From Flavobacteriales bacterium UBA1993 (GTDB lineage: Bacteria; Bacteroidota; Bacteroidia; Flavobacteriales_G; Salibacteraceae): a stretch of 33,614 bases of DNA. The DNA lies in assembly GCA_002336485.1 (NCBI GenBank), contig DDCZ01000064.1, positions 55,198 to 88,811 of the forward strand. Reading direction: 5' to 3'. Every line of letters begins with the position of its first letter. Positions within the stretch are counted from its first letter, which is position 1. The notes under the pieces were generated by a model that searched no databases, was not told the DNA's origin, and saw only the letters and a list, made by a program, of their open reading frames with translations. Shown here in pieces: positions 1 to 8,302 of the stretch. Both the position numbers and the translations under genes were made by a program.

Positions 1-422
1 AATAATCCCTGTGCGCCTCGACCATGTAATTCAAAGCCCAATGCACCTTCTCTAGATCTTAGCGCATTCACATAGAAATCGGCTAAATAATTCACCCCAT
101 TTCCCGCACCAGCTCTGGCGTATGCTCTATAAAGCGGATTCAGCGGCTCTCCTTTCATTCGTGCAGGCTGTATACTATCCGGCATGAAACTCGTCTGCAC
201 AGGTTGATTTCCGTACAAGTATGAAGGTTCTGGTTTTGGAAGCACCGTATCCATAATCGTTGGCTTCTCCGCCAACTTCCGAGCATCGCTAATTGTTGGC
301 CTGTACGTGCTGATTTTCATCACCGTTGTTGACAGGTTCTCGTCCACCTTTTCGTCCTCCTGTGCAAATCCTGCAAACGCGATAGCAGGAAGTAGAATAG
401 ATAATATCGTCTTCTTATTCAT
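1..422 (-). CDS. Outer-membrane beta-barrel-like protein (TonB-dependent-receptor-like), C-terminus missing
   Basis: Read by hand on the minus strand: an open frame starts at ATG 422-420 and runs off the left edge without a stop (about 140 residues visible). It begins MNKKTILSILLPAIAFAGFA, a signal peptide with likely cleavage before QED. A proline-rich linker containing YRPTISDARKLAEKPTI follows, and then alternating aromatic and glycine residues (RAYARAGAGNGVNYLADFYV) like the first strands of an outer-membrane barrel. From memory, flavobacterial genomes often place such a barrel protein beside a large TPR protein, as here. Its ATG overlaps the last codons of the upstream TPR gene by 8 bases, so translation is probably coupled. 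The specific substrate or function cannot be read from this fragment. The barrel assignment is inference. Confidence 0.72.
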   Translation of the reverse strand, partial: MNKKTILSILLPAIAFAGFAQEDEKVDENLSTTVMKISTYRPTISDARKLAEKPTIMDTVLPKPEPSYLYGNQPVQTSFMPDSIQPARMKGEPLNPLYRAYARAGAGNGVNYLADFYVNALRSREGALGFELHGRGAQGL

Positions 423-3400
423 TTTCTAAAGTATCTGCAGGTGTGTTTGTAGAGGATGAATCTGGCGCCAACAATTCGTCCAGGGCTTCAAAATCAATCA
501 ATATTTCTTCGTCTTCAGACTCAACAGGTTGATTTTCAATTCCCACTATGGTAGCAAGTTTTGAATTGGCCTGTGCTAGGATCTCACCGCCATCGGCGTA
601 ATTGTCCAACACAGCCTGCAATGTGGCTTTTGCCTGAAATAAATCACCACGAGTCATGTAAATATCGCTCAGTAGTATAAGGCTTTTCGCAACCCAATAG
701 GACTCAGAACCAAAGTCTTCAACAATGTTAAAAATTGACGTTTCGGCTCCATCTAGATCATCCGCATTAAATAGTATCCGAGATTTCAGGTACATCGCCT
801 CTGCCGCTTGCCCAGTGGCCCCCTTATCAATGACCATCTCAAAATATGTGATCGCTTCTTCATCGCTCCCCAACATCATATTTGATTTGGCTATGACCAG
901 GTGCGCCTCATTTTCTAATTTATTATTGATCTTTTCAGATTCTAGGGTAATGGTAGCATGCGATATTGCGCTGGTATAGTTTTCCAGTTTAAAGTCACAA
1001 CGCATTTGACCGATTTCCGCCTCCAACAAATTCTCTTTATACTCTCCTATCAAAGACAGTCGCTTATAGTGCGCTAAAGCACCGAGGTAATTATCCGCTG
1101 CAAAAGCACTCCGCGCTACTTGCAATACCGCAACTTCCGTAAACTTATTTTTCGGCTGATCTGCTACAAACTCAAAGTCTTTCAGTGCCTCATCCGTTTG
1201 CCCCATTCTCGCTAAACACTCGGCTCTGTAGTATGTGGCATTCAATTTAAATAGCGCCTTCTCAAATCGGTTTAAGTATTTCGTAAAGGCCTCTACCGAC
1301 TCCTTGCAGTTTCCATCGAAATATTGCGTTTCAGCACCTTCATAGTAAAGACTGTCTCTGGCTGCATCTGAAAAATCAACGAACCCAAGTGCGTTTACAT
1401 ATTCATCATATCCAGCGGCATCACCTTTATCTATGTATATATTTTTTAATCCAATTAGCGCCTCACGCGAATCTTCAAAGGTTGGGTAGTCCTTTACTAT
1501 GCGTTGAAATGTGGCTTTCGCATCGCCATCCTTACCTGCGTTATAATGTGTTTGTCCTATACTGACCAAGGCCCTGCGCACATAACTACTACCAGGGTAG
1601 TCTTTCACCACTTTATTCAAGTTTTCCAATGCCCGAGCATCCTCACCAAGAGCTATAAGCGTTCTTCCAATTTCAAAATATCCAGCATCCAAGTAACGCG
1701 AGTCGGGGTAATCTTTCACCAATGCCTCCAAACCAATCAATTTATCCTGTGGCCGCTTAAGCAACCCTGCAGTCATTGACTTTTGATACAAAGCATAGTC
1801 AGGATCGCTTTTCCCGATCTTAACCGCCTCGCTGTAATATATCTGGGCACCATCAAACTGATTCAGCATGAAATAACAATCCCCAATCCGAAGGTTTGCA
1901 TCGCTAAGCTTAACTTCATCCTTTTCACTTCGAACTGAAGTATATCGTCTGAACCAGGAAGGAGCTTCGAGAAACTTATCCTGCTGGAAGTATGCATAAC
2001 CCACATTGTAGTTTGCTAAATTGAAGTATGGAGTTAATGCCGCTCCCGGGCTGTATATAAACTCTTCGTAGGCTTTTACAGCCTGTGCGAAAGAACCTTG
2101 ATAATAATAACTCTCCGCCTTCCAGTAGTGTGCTCTAGATGTAAGTGATTTACGCTGTGGATACGAAATCGACTTATCGAAATATGAAATTGCCGCCTTG
2201 TATTTGTGATTATCAAAGAGCTCGACCCCTTTATTGAACGCAATTCGCTGATAGGCCTCACGCAGGCTCACATCTGGATTATCGTATGCTTCTATTGACG
2301 TTAATGCCGCATCGTAATTTTTAGAAGTCAGGTAGATATTGACAAGGAAGTCATAGGCCTCTTCTGAGCGCGCGCTACTTGGGTAGGTGTCAATATATTC
2401 CTTGAATGCAGCGATGGCACCATCATAAGGATCATAGCTTAATTCGTAGGATAGCTGGGCATACTTAAACAAAGCATCCTCCTTTATCTTGGAGTCAAAA
2501 TCTAGCCGCGACGCTGACCTATACGAGTTGCGCGCATAGGACTTTTTACCCGCCTTTAAATATGCCTCCCCCATTTGGTAGAGCGCGCTCTGACCGAGTT
2601 TATCCTCGGAATAGGAAATTTTAGAAAACTGTTCTGCTGCTTCATCGTATTTGCCTGACTGATATAAGGCATAACCAAGCGTGTAATAATCCTCCTTTTG
2701 CTTTGCCACTCGGCTTTTCATAAAATCCTTCAGAAACGGCACAGCTTGCTTGTATTGTTCCTTTTGATAGTATGCATCCCCCACAACACGAGAGATTTCA
2801 GAACGACGCTTTACATCCTTGTCTTCTAAAAATGGTTTTCCATAGGCGATCACCTGATCAAAATCTTCCTGGAAGTGATAAATCTGCACGATGTAATACG
2901 GCACAACTGGTCCAAATAATTCGTTGTCAGACAGACTAAGGAAGGACTTGAGGGCGGTTGCGTATTTTTTCTGCTCGTAGTTTATGTGACCTAGATAGTA
3001 TGTTCCTGGGGCAAAATAGAGCGACGTCTGATCGTCCATTTGATAAAACAAACCAGCAGCTTCGTCCAACTGATCTTCCATGAAATTACTATATCCTTTT
3101 TTGAATAGATACTCACTCTTCCTTGGCTCTACAAGGCTGCTAATCTGTAGCTCATTGTAGTAGTCAATTGCTTTTTCCCACTTCTTTTTCCGGTAGTTAT
3201 AACTTCCCAATAAGAACCACGCATCCTCAACTCTAGGACTGGATGAATAATTCCCAATGAATTCCTTTAATAGAAACTCTGCATCCTTGTGAAACAATTC
3301 CAGCGCACACTCTGCTACATAAAAGTGAGCATTTGCGCTTATTTCTGAGTTTTGATCATCAATGACGGCAATAGCATCTTCGAATTTCTCTTTGGCAGGA

Positions 3401-3537
3401 CCATACTTCTGCTTTTCGTATAACTCCAATCCTTGATTGTAAGCCAAAAGATCATTGTCGAAGATCATCGTCATTTGTCCCTTCGCAGCGATTGGAAGGA
3501 GAAAAATGAATAGGGCAAGTTTTATTATGAAACGCAC
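415..3537 (-). CDS. Large periplasmic tetratricopeptide-repeat (TPR) protein
   Basis: This 1040-residue protein starts at GTG 3537. The start is supported because it gives a complete signal peptide, MRFIIKLALFIFLLPIAAKG, before QMT. There is no lipobox cysteine, so it should be soluble in the periplasm or loosely outer-membrane associated. Almost the whole mature chain is TPR helices with repeated A-x-x-x-F/Y patterns (for example YALYQSGKYDEAAEQFSKI and YFEIGRTLIALGEDARALEN). The tail is acidic (ESEDEEILIDFEALDELL) and ends in a Ser/Thr/Pro-rich stretch. TPR solenoids are protein-binding scaffolds. The overlap with the downstream barrel-like gene suggests the two act together at the outer membrane. 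It is not obviously SprE/PorW of the T9SS, which is a lipoprotein. It lies 111 bases downstream of menD and may be read from the same transcript or its own promoter. No enzymatic domain is visible. Confidence 0.88.
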   Translation of the reverse strand: MRFIIKLALFIFLLPIAAKGQMTMIFDNDLLAYNQGLELYEKQKYGPAKEKFEDAIAVIDDQNSEISANAHFYVAECALELFHKDAEFLLKEFIGNYSSSPRVEDAWFLLGSYNYRKKKWEKAIDYYNELQISSLVEPRKSEYLFKKGYSNFMEDQLDEAAGLFYQMDDQTSLYFAPGTYYLGHINYEQKKYATALKSFLSLSDNELFGPVVPYYIVQIYHFQEDFDQVIAYGKPFLEDKDVKRRSEISRVVGDAYYQKEQYKQAVPFLKDFMKSRVAKQKEDYYTLGYALYQSGKYDEAAEQFSKISYSEDKLGQSALYQMGEAYLKAGKKSYARNSYRSASRLDFDSKIKEDALFKYAQLSYELSYDPYDGAIAAFKEYIDTYPSSARSEEAYDFLVNIYLTSKNYDAALTSIEAYDNPDVSLREAYQRIAFNKGVELFDNHKYKAAISYFDKSISYPQRKSLTSRAHYWKAESYYYQGSFAQAVKAYEEFIYSPGAALTPYFNLANYNVGYAYFQQDKFLEAPSWFRRYTSVRSEKDEVKLSDANLRIGDCYFMLNQFDGAQIYYSEAVKIGKSDPDYALYQKSMTAGLLKRPQDKLIGLEALVKDYPDSRYLDAGYFEIGRTLIALGEDARALENLNKVVKDYPGSSYVRRALVSIGQTHYNAGKDGDAKATFQRIVKDYPTFEDSREALIGLKNIYIDKGDAAGYDEYVNALGFVDFSDAARDSLYYEGAETQYFDGNCKESVEAFTKYLNRFEKALFKLNATYYRAECLARMGQTDEALKDFEFVADQPKNKFTEVAVLQVARSAFAADNYLGALAHYKRLSLIGEYKENLLEAEIGQMRCDFKLENYTSAISHATITLESEKINNKLENEAHLVIAKSNMMLGSDEEAITYFEMVIDKGATGQAAEAMYLKSRILFNADDLDGAETSIFNIVEDFGSESYWVAKSLILLSDIYMTRGDLFQAKATLQAVLDNYADGGEILAQANSKLATIVGIENQPVESEDEEILIDFEALDELLAPDSSSTNTPADTLENE

Positions 3538-3648
3538 GTGTATCAGCAGTTTTATGGAATATGCTAATGTACTTGGCCGTGCAGGGCGCTTAGACTATTT
3601 GATTAGGAATTTTCAACCCGGTTATGTTGAAGGCGGATTTACCCTCAA

Positions 3649-5325
3649 TTATACCTGTCCCACAAACTGGAAATAGTCCTTCAGAATATTGGGATTAATC
3701 GTTCGGGGCGTATAGACTTCCAGTACATGCGGCCCAGAACAGCTTCCATCAAACAACCGATGCAGCTCTCTATCCAAAGTCTCGACATCATTGGCTTGGC
3801 TATACCCAACGCCATGAAACTCGACAAGCATCTTGACCGACTTTTTCTGTGTGTGTTCTATAAACTTATCGGAGGATGTATGTTTTTGCGGTCCGTCGAT
3901 TATTCTAAAAATATTGCCTCCATCATTATTTATTACAATGATCTTCAGGTTATCTGGCAACTCTTCGAATGAAAGACCATTGGCATCATATCGGAATGCG
4001 TGATCTCCGCTTACAAACAGAACCGGCTTGTCTGTTTTCAGGGCGCAACCGACCGCCGTTGACGTGCATCCTTCTATCCCACTCACCCCTCTATTTCCAA
4101 AGTAAGAGACGCCTTGCAACTGATTAAACAGTTGAATATATCGAACAACGCTGCTATTCCCCATTTGAAAAATCGCATCGATAGGCACAAAATCTAGTAT
4201 ATGCTCAAAAACCTTTAAGTCGGAATATGGTGCGTTTGCCAAGAACTCGACGTGGCGCTCTTCCGCTCGAAAAAACTGCCCTTTCCAAAGCGCTCCAAAA
4301 TTCGAAGTAGACTCCATACGTTCTGGAAATTCGGGAAAGTGTGAAGTCGCCGCCGTATTCACCCAATTTGTGAGACATGAAAACGTATTTCGTTTGGCAA
4401 GTCCAAAGTGCCAATGTGCTGTGATGCGATCAGAGTTTCTTCGAAACAGCGCTTTTACCTTTTTGGATATTACATTATCGCCGATCGTGATCAAAAAATC
4501 TGGAATAAAATCGCCTTCTCGATCGGAACCCAAAAAACCCTCCAATGTTCGATCTATGCAACTCACATAATCCAACTTATATATGTTACTCGTCGTTTCA
4601 GAAACGACTACAACTCGATTGTCGTTGGCACATTTGCTCAACCAATGTTGAACACTTGAAGGCTGGTTTTGCTGTGCGACAAGTACTAATATGCGCTGGC
4701 TCCTTGCCCAAATAGACTGGAATTCTGAGTGGTCTATTGGTTCAGCCATTGACTCCACCCATCGGACAGCAGCCGGTTTCTCCCAAGAACCAAACTCATA
4801 CAAAGGTTCGGATAGTGGAACATTTATTTGAACTGGAATATTCTCGTTGGTTGAGACACCCAATACACGCAACAATTCTCCACGATTCGCTTCTCCTTCG
4901 GCGGCCCCTAATTCCTCGATTAACGATGTCGATGCACCCAGCACACCATTAAGCACATCGAGCTGCCGAATGCTTTGTCCTTCACCCTGATCGATCCATT
5001 CTACCGGACGATCGGCAGTAATCATTATTAAAGGAATTCTTTGATAATACGCCTCGGATATTGCCGGCGCATAGTTCAACATAGCAGAGCCACTGGTGCA
5101 GCAAATAGCTACAGGTTTGCCCGATTGCTGGGCCATACCCAAGGCCATAAACGCGGCCGTGCGCTCGTCCACAACTGAAATACAATTGAACTCTGGAATA
5201 GCCGAAAGGCTCAAGATAATGGGCGCATTTCTGCTTCCGGGTGAAAGAACAACGTCTTCGACTCCAGCAGCCATGAGCATCTCAACAATGCTCCGCACTG
5301 CGCCGATAGTCGAAATTTCAATCAT
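3649..5325 (-). CDS. menD: 2-succinyl-5-enolpyruvyl-6-hydroxy-3-cyclohexene-1-carboxylate synthase (SEPHCHC synthase)
   Basis: MenD is the thiamine-diphosphate enzyme that joins 2-oxoglutarate-derived succinic semialdehyde to isochorismate in menaquinone synthesis, in the cytoplasm. At 558 residues it is full length for the family. The N-terminal Pyr domain shows SPGSRNAPI and DERTAAFMALGMA, with the conserved glutamate of DER-type motifs, and then TSGSAMLNYAPAISEAYY. The C-terminal PP domain shows GNRGVSGIEGCTSTAVGCA, a metal/diphosphate motif beginning SGDHAFRYDANGL and continuing to NNDGGNIF. The ATG at 5325 overlaps the end of menF by 8 bases (ATGATTGA), a classical coupled arrangement. 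The next steps (menB, menE, menC) are not in the window. Identification is by motif and context and is firm. Confidence 0.96.
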   Translation of the reverse strand: MIEISTIGAVRSIVEMLMAAGVEDVVLSPGSRNAPIILSLSAIPEFNCISVVDERTAAFMALGMAQQSGKPVAICCTSGSAMLNYAPAISEAYYQRIPLIMITADRPVEWIDQGEGQSIRQLDVLNGVLGASTSLIEELGAAEGEANRGELLRVLGVSTNENIPVQINVPLSEPLYEFGSWEKPAAVRWVESMAEPIDHSEFQSIWARSQRILVLVAQQNQPSSVQHWLSKCANDNRVVVVSETTSNIYKLDYVSCIDRTLEGFLGSDREGDFIPDFLITIGDNVISKKVKALFRRNSDRITAHWHFGLAKRNTFSCLTNWVNTAATSHFPEFPERMESTSNFGALWKGQFFRAEERHVEFLANAPYSDLKVFEHILDFVPIDAIFQMGNSSVVRYIQLFNQLQGVSYFGNRGVSGIEGCTSTAVGCALKTDKPVLFVSGDHAFRYDANGLSFEELPDNLKIIVINNDGGNIFRIIDGPQKHTSSDKFIEHTQKKSVKMLVEFHGVGYSQANDVETLDRELHRLFDGSCSGPHVLEVYTPRTINPNILKDYFQFVGQV

Positions 5326-6271
5326 GTAGTTGGATTGCGTTCATCATAACTTGCAACTTCCGTTCGGTTTCTTCCCACTCATTTTCAGGATTCGAATCTT
5401 TATTAATTCCGCCGCCAATATAGAATCTTAAGCCATTCTGAAAGATGCGCGCGCAACGAAGATTTACAAACGCCGCGCTCGACTCTGCCATTCCATCAAT
5501 CAAAAGATATCCCGTATAAAGCGATCGATCGTATCCTTCGAACCGGGCCAAAAATGCCCTGGCATCTTGCTTTGGCATTCCGCAAACCGCGGGTGTAGGG
5601 TGAAGCGCCTCGGCAATTTCATGGATTGGTCGTGCCGAATCAAAAACGATGTCCGTACATAAGTGTCGAATTTCACCAAAGCTTCTTTCATACCTGAGTC
5701 CTGCATGACCTGACCCTAAATCAAGATCATCTAGAATGGTATCTGTTACTAATTGCTGTTCGTCAAATTCTTTCTGTTCAAATGGCTCATCGCCCCATTT
5801 TGTGCCAGCAAGGGCCATGGTGCTCATTTGGTTTCTTTCTTTTTGAATCAGCACCTCGGGAGTTGCACCAATCCAATGTCCGTGCCCCGGAATATGGGCG
5901 AAGTAGACAAATGCTTTTGGGAATTTAGCGCGCAATTGGACTAACCATGTCTTCCAATTTTCGGGATTGGCGGAAACAAACTTCGTTCGACTGCAAACGA
6001 CTTTTTTCATTCCATGTGCGCAACTCTCAATTGCCTGCGAAACCAGGTGTACGTATTCGGACTTTGAGGATTCAAACCCTGGTTGGAACGGTTCGGAAAT
6101 CGGTTGAATTTGAATGGATTCTGATTCCTTGAAGCTAAAGCCCATCGCTTGGCCGCCAAAGGGCTTCATCCAAAATCGCTGTTCCGACTCTGGCCCCTGA
6201 CTAGATAATATACCCTCATGCCATTCCGTTTGGTTTGGCAATGAAAACTTCAAAAATCCCTGAGCTTGCAT
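5318..6271 (-). CDS. menF: Isochorismate synthase (chorismate-binding family)
   Basis: The enzyme converts chorismate to isochorismate, the entry step of menaquinone synthesis and the step just before MenD, its downstream neighbour. The chorismate-binding fold is recognisable from GATPEVLI, ALAGTKWGDEPFEQKEFDEQ, the Cys-Gly-Met-Pro segment (HPTPAVCGMPKQDA), YTGYLLIDG and the terminal FYIGGGINKDSNPENEWEET. The last matches the GGGI-x-x-x-S-x-P-x-x-E-W-x-E-T signature of EntC/MenF/DhbC proteins. It is short (317 residues) because the N-terminal part is reduced; the catalytic C-terminal domain looks complete. Two starts are possible: TTG 6283, inside the preceding protease gene, or ATG 6271, one base after the protease stop. 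I chose the ATG. An EntC-like siderophore role is possible in principle, but adjacency to menD argues for menaquinone. Confidence 0.92.
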   Translation of the reverse strand: MQAQGFLKFSLPNQTEWHEGILSSQGPESEQRFWMKPFGGQAMGFSFKESESIQIQPISEPFQPGFESSKSEYVHLVSQAIESCAHGMKKVVCSRTKFVSANPENWKTWLVQLRAKFPKAFVYFAHIPGHGHWIGATPEVLIQKERNQMSTMALAGTKWGDEPFEQKEFDEQQLVTDTILDDLDLGSGHAGLRYERSFGEIRHLCTDIVFDSARPIHEIAEALHPTPAVCGMPKQDARAFLARFEGYDRSLYTGYLLIDGMAESSAAFVNLRCARIFQNGLRFYIGGGINKDSNPENEWEETERKLQVMMNAIQLHD

Positions 6272-6272
6272 C

Positions 6273-7475
6273 TTATTGGACAACTATATGTTCATGCCAA
6301 TTATCAGTTTTCAAAAGATAGACTCCCGCTTTTAATTCATGCACATCTATCTGATTCAATCCTTGATTCAATTTGCCAATTGACTCTATTTGACCCAGCG
6401 CGTTAATGAGGGAGTATGCATTCGATTCGACTCCTGTAAAGTTTATAGTAACAATGTTTGATGCTGGATTTGGAAACACGTTAAACTCCGCCCGACCTTG
6501 CTCAGCGAGCCCAGTCACGGCCTCGGAATGGGTTAACGTAACTTTTGATGTAAGCAGGACGAGCTGCATAAACTCGACTTGGTTGGTGGTAAAGAATAAC
6601 GCACAAGTATCACGTGTGTAATCCATGAAATTCATAAACATATCTCCGTCGTCCTCGCTTGGGCATGACACAGTCGGAAAATTTGGACAGCCGAAGTTCG
6701 CCTCGTTTTGCCAAGGAGTGTCGTTCATATAATCCGTATTGGTGCACTCCCCCTCTTCGGTGCCCCAAAGATGTCTCAACCCAAAATAGTGACCCATTTC
6801 ATGCACCAAAGTGCGTCCCTTATCATATGGCGGGGTCGCGGTACCGATCATTCCAAAAGCGCGCGGAGCCATGACAATTCCATCATTCGGTTCGGCTGAA
6901 GTTGAAGGGAGATAGGTGTAGCCTAATGTGTTGTTCCCAATTTCACAGACCCATATGTTTATGTAATGAGATTGGACCCATGGGTCAATGCCTCCTCTAC
7001 TGGTTCTGTAATATGCATTTGTATCTCCAATATTCTCAACGTTGGTTTTGGTCCTAGTGACTCCATTGGTGAAGTTTCCATCCGGGTCTTTATCGGCAAG
7101 CTTGAAAATTAGTCCAGAGTTCTTTCCTAAATCGCGCCAGACACTCGGTATTTTGTCCTTATCGCTCTGTGACCAACTAAAGTCTCGATTCAAGGCCTCG
7201 ATTTGAGAATTGATCTGCTCCATGGATATATTGTTCACATCTTCTCTGTAAACGACGTGCACCACGACAGGAATAACCATCTCGTCCGTTCCACGAAGAT
7301 TGGCGTTTAATACACCGGCTTCAAACTGAGATGCCATGTTGCGCATTTCCTCCATTCCAGCATGATACGATTCTGATCGGCTCTCTAGATCATTGCTGCG
7401 CATCATTGTCGCGCAGGGTTCTTGTCCATATAAATGTGAGGCAAGGAAAGATAAAATTATGAGGAGCGAGCGCAT
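6273..7475 (-). CDS. Secreted M43-family (pappalysin/cytophagalysin) zinc metalloprotease with T9SS sorting domain
   Basis: This 400-residue secreted protease has a signal peptide MRSLLIILSFLASHLYG (cleavage near residue 17). The catalytic zinc motif VHEMGHYFGLRHLWG places His225, Glu226, His229 and His235 in the metzincin pattern HExxHxxGxxH. A Met-turn sits at about residue 284 (MNFMDY). Cysteines at about 243, 263, 271 and 291 may form disulfides, as in cytophagalysins. Residues 331-400 (starting NVFPNPASNIVTINF and ending in a strand-rich GVYLLKTDNWHEHIVV) are a type A T9SS C-terminal sorting domain, so the protein is exported by Sec and then T9SS to the surface or medium. It is the first gene of the run that continues into menF and menD, with only one base between its stop and the menF ATG. 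The biological reason for that pairing is unclear. Confidence 0.93.
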   Translation of the reverse strand: MRSLLIILSFLASHLYGQEPCATMMRSNDLESRSESYHAGMEEMRNMASQFEAGVLNANLRGTDEMVIPVVVHVVYREDVNNISMEQINSQIEALNRDFSWSQSDKDKIPSVWRDLGKNSGLIFKLADKDPDGNFTNGVTRTKTNVENIGDTNAYYRTSRGGIDPWVQSHYINIWVCEIGNNTLGYTYLPSTSAEPNDGIVMAPRAFGMIGTATPPYDKGRTLVHEMGHYFGLRHLWGTEEGECTNTDYMNDTPWQNEANFGCPNFPTVSCPSEDDGDMFMNFMDYTRDTCALFFTTNQVEFMQLVLLTSKVTLTHSEAVTGLAEQGRAEFNVFPNPASNIVTINFTGVESNAYSLINALGQIESIGKLNQGLNQIDVHELKAGVYLLKTDNWHEHIVVQ

Positions 7476-7552
7476 TTAAGCGAAGGTGATAAAATATCAA
7501 ATAGGAGTATGTTGAAATGCAGATTTGATCGTTAATGAAATCTTGCATTTGG

Positions 7553-7585
7553 TTTGACATCTAACCTATTCTCGGGTTAATTTCG
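7553..7585 (+). promoter_or_regulatory. Candidate Bacteroidota promoter for the response-regulator operon
   Basis: TTTG at 7553-7556, a 21-base spacer, then TAATTTCG at 7578-7585 match the Bacteroidota sigma-A pattern TTTG-N19-21-TAnnTTTG with one mismatch. The -7 box ends 4 bases before the ATG at 7590, so the predicted transcript would begin at or very near the start codon. Confidence 0.4.
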
Positions 7586-7589
7586 CCAC

Positions 7590-8294
7590 ATGTCAAAACG
7601 CATTCTATTAGTTGAAGATGAGGAACGATTACTTGAGGTAGTCAAACTAAATCTAGAGCTAGAAGGATACGAGGTGATCACTGCGATAGATGGGAAAGAA
7701 GCGCTTGATCAATTTCATGTTCAGCGACTTGATCTTATCCTGCTTGACGTGATGCTTCCGCGCATGGATGGTTTCGCTGTTTGTCGATCGATTCGACTCG
7801 AAAACAGAACTATACCCATCCTTTTTTTAACGGCGAAAAATTCAGCCCAAGATCGGGTCATGGGATTAAAAATTGGTGGCGATGACTACCTCGTTAAACC
7901 GTTTGATCTTGAGGAATTGCTGCTACGAGTCCAGCGTCTACTCGAGCGATCGACTCCCGAAAGTAAAGTAGGATTGTCCGAATTTGAGTTTGGAGGCAAC
8001 ACCATTTACTTCAACAAGCATCAGGCTAAAAATTATCAGGGCCAAACGATTGAACTTGGCAAGAAGGAACATATGATTCTTCGCCTGCTTATAGAGCGCA
8101 ACGGCGACACGGTAAGTCGGGAAGAAATTCTTGATCTAGTTTGGGGTGTCGATGTTTACCCAAGTACCCGGACGATCGATAATTTTATTGTTGGTTTCAG
8201 AAAGCACTTCGAAAAAGACCAGCGTAACCCAACACACTTTCATAGTATTAGAGGAGTTGGATACAGATTCATCAGCCAGCCCTTTGATCAATAA
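7590..8294 (+). CDS. OmpR/PhoB-family DNA-binding response regulator
   Basis: A 234-residue two-component response regulator. The receiver domain (about 1-120) has the acidic pair Glu9-Asp10, the phospho-acceptor Asp53 in LLLDVMLPRMDG, Thr81 and Lys103 in LVKPFD, so all residues needed for phosphorylation are present. The C-terminal winged-helix effector domain (about 130-230) is of the Trans_reg_C type, with LGKKEHMILRLLIERNGDTV and the terminal hairpin HFHSIRGVGYRF. No histidine kinase is adjacent: the upstream gene is divergent and the next gene downstream, 8 bases away, encodes a secreted LamG protein. It is therefore an orphan regulator in this window, probably paired with a kinase elsewhere. 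Which genes it controls cannot be told from sequence. Confidence 0.95.
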   Translation: MSKRILLVEDEERLLEVVKLNLELEGYEVITAIDGKEALDQFHVQRLDLILLDVMLPRMDGFAVCRSIRLENRTIPILFLTAKNSAQDRVMGLKIGGDDYLVKPFDLEELLLRVQRLLERSTPESKVGLSEFEFGGNTIYFNKHQAKNYQGQTIELGKKEHMILRLLIERNGDTVSREEILDLVWGVDVYPSTRTIDNFIVGFRKHFEKDQRNPTHFHSIRGVGYRFISQPFDQ

Positions 8295-8302
8295 TCTAGC
8301 TT

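Noticed and set aside
3612..3631. Hairpin TTCAAC-N8-GTTGAA in the gap after menD
   Set aside because: A 6-bp A/T-rich stem without a following T-tract on the minus strand; not a credible terminator, and it can arise by chance.
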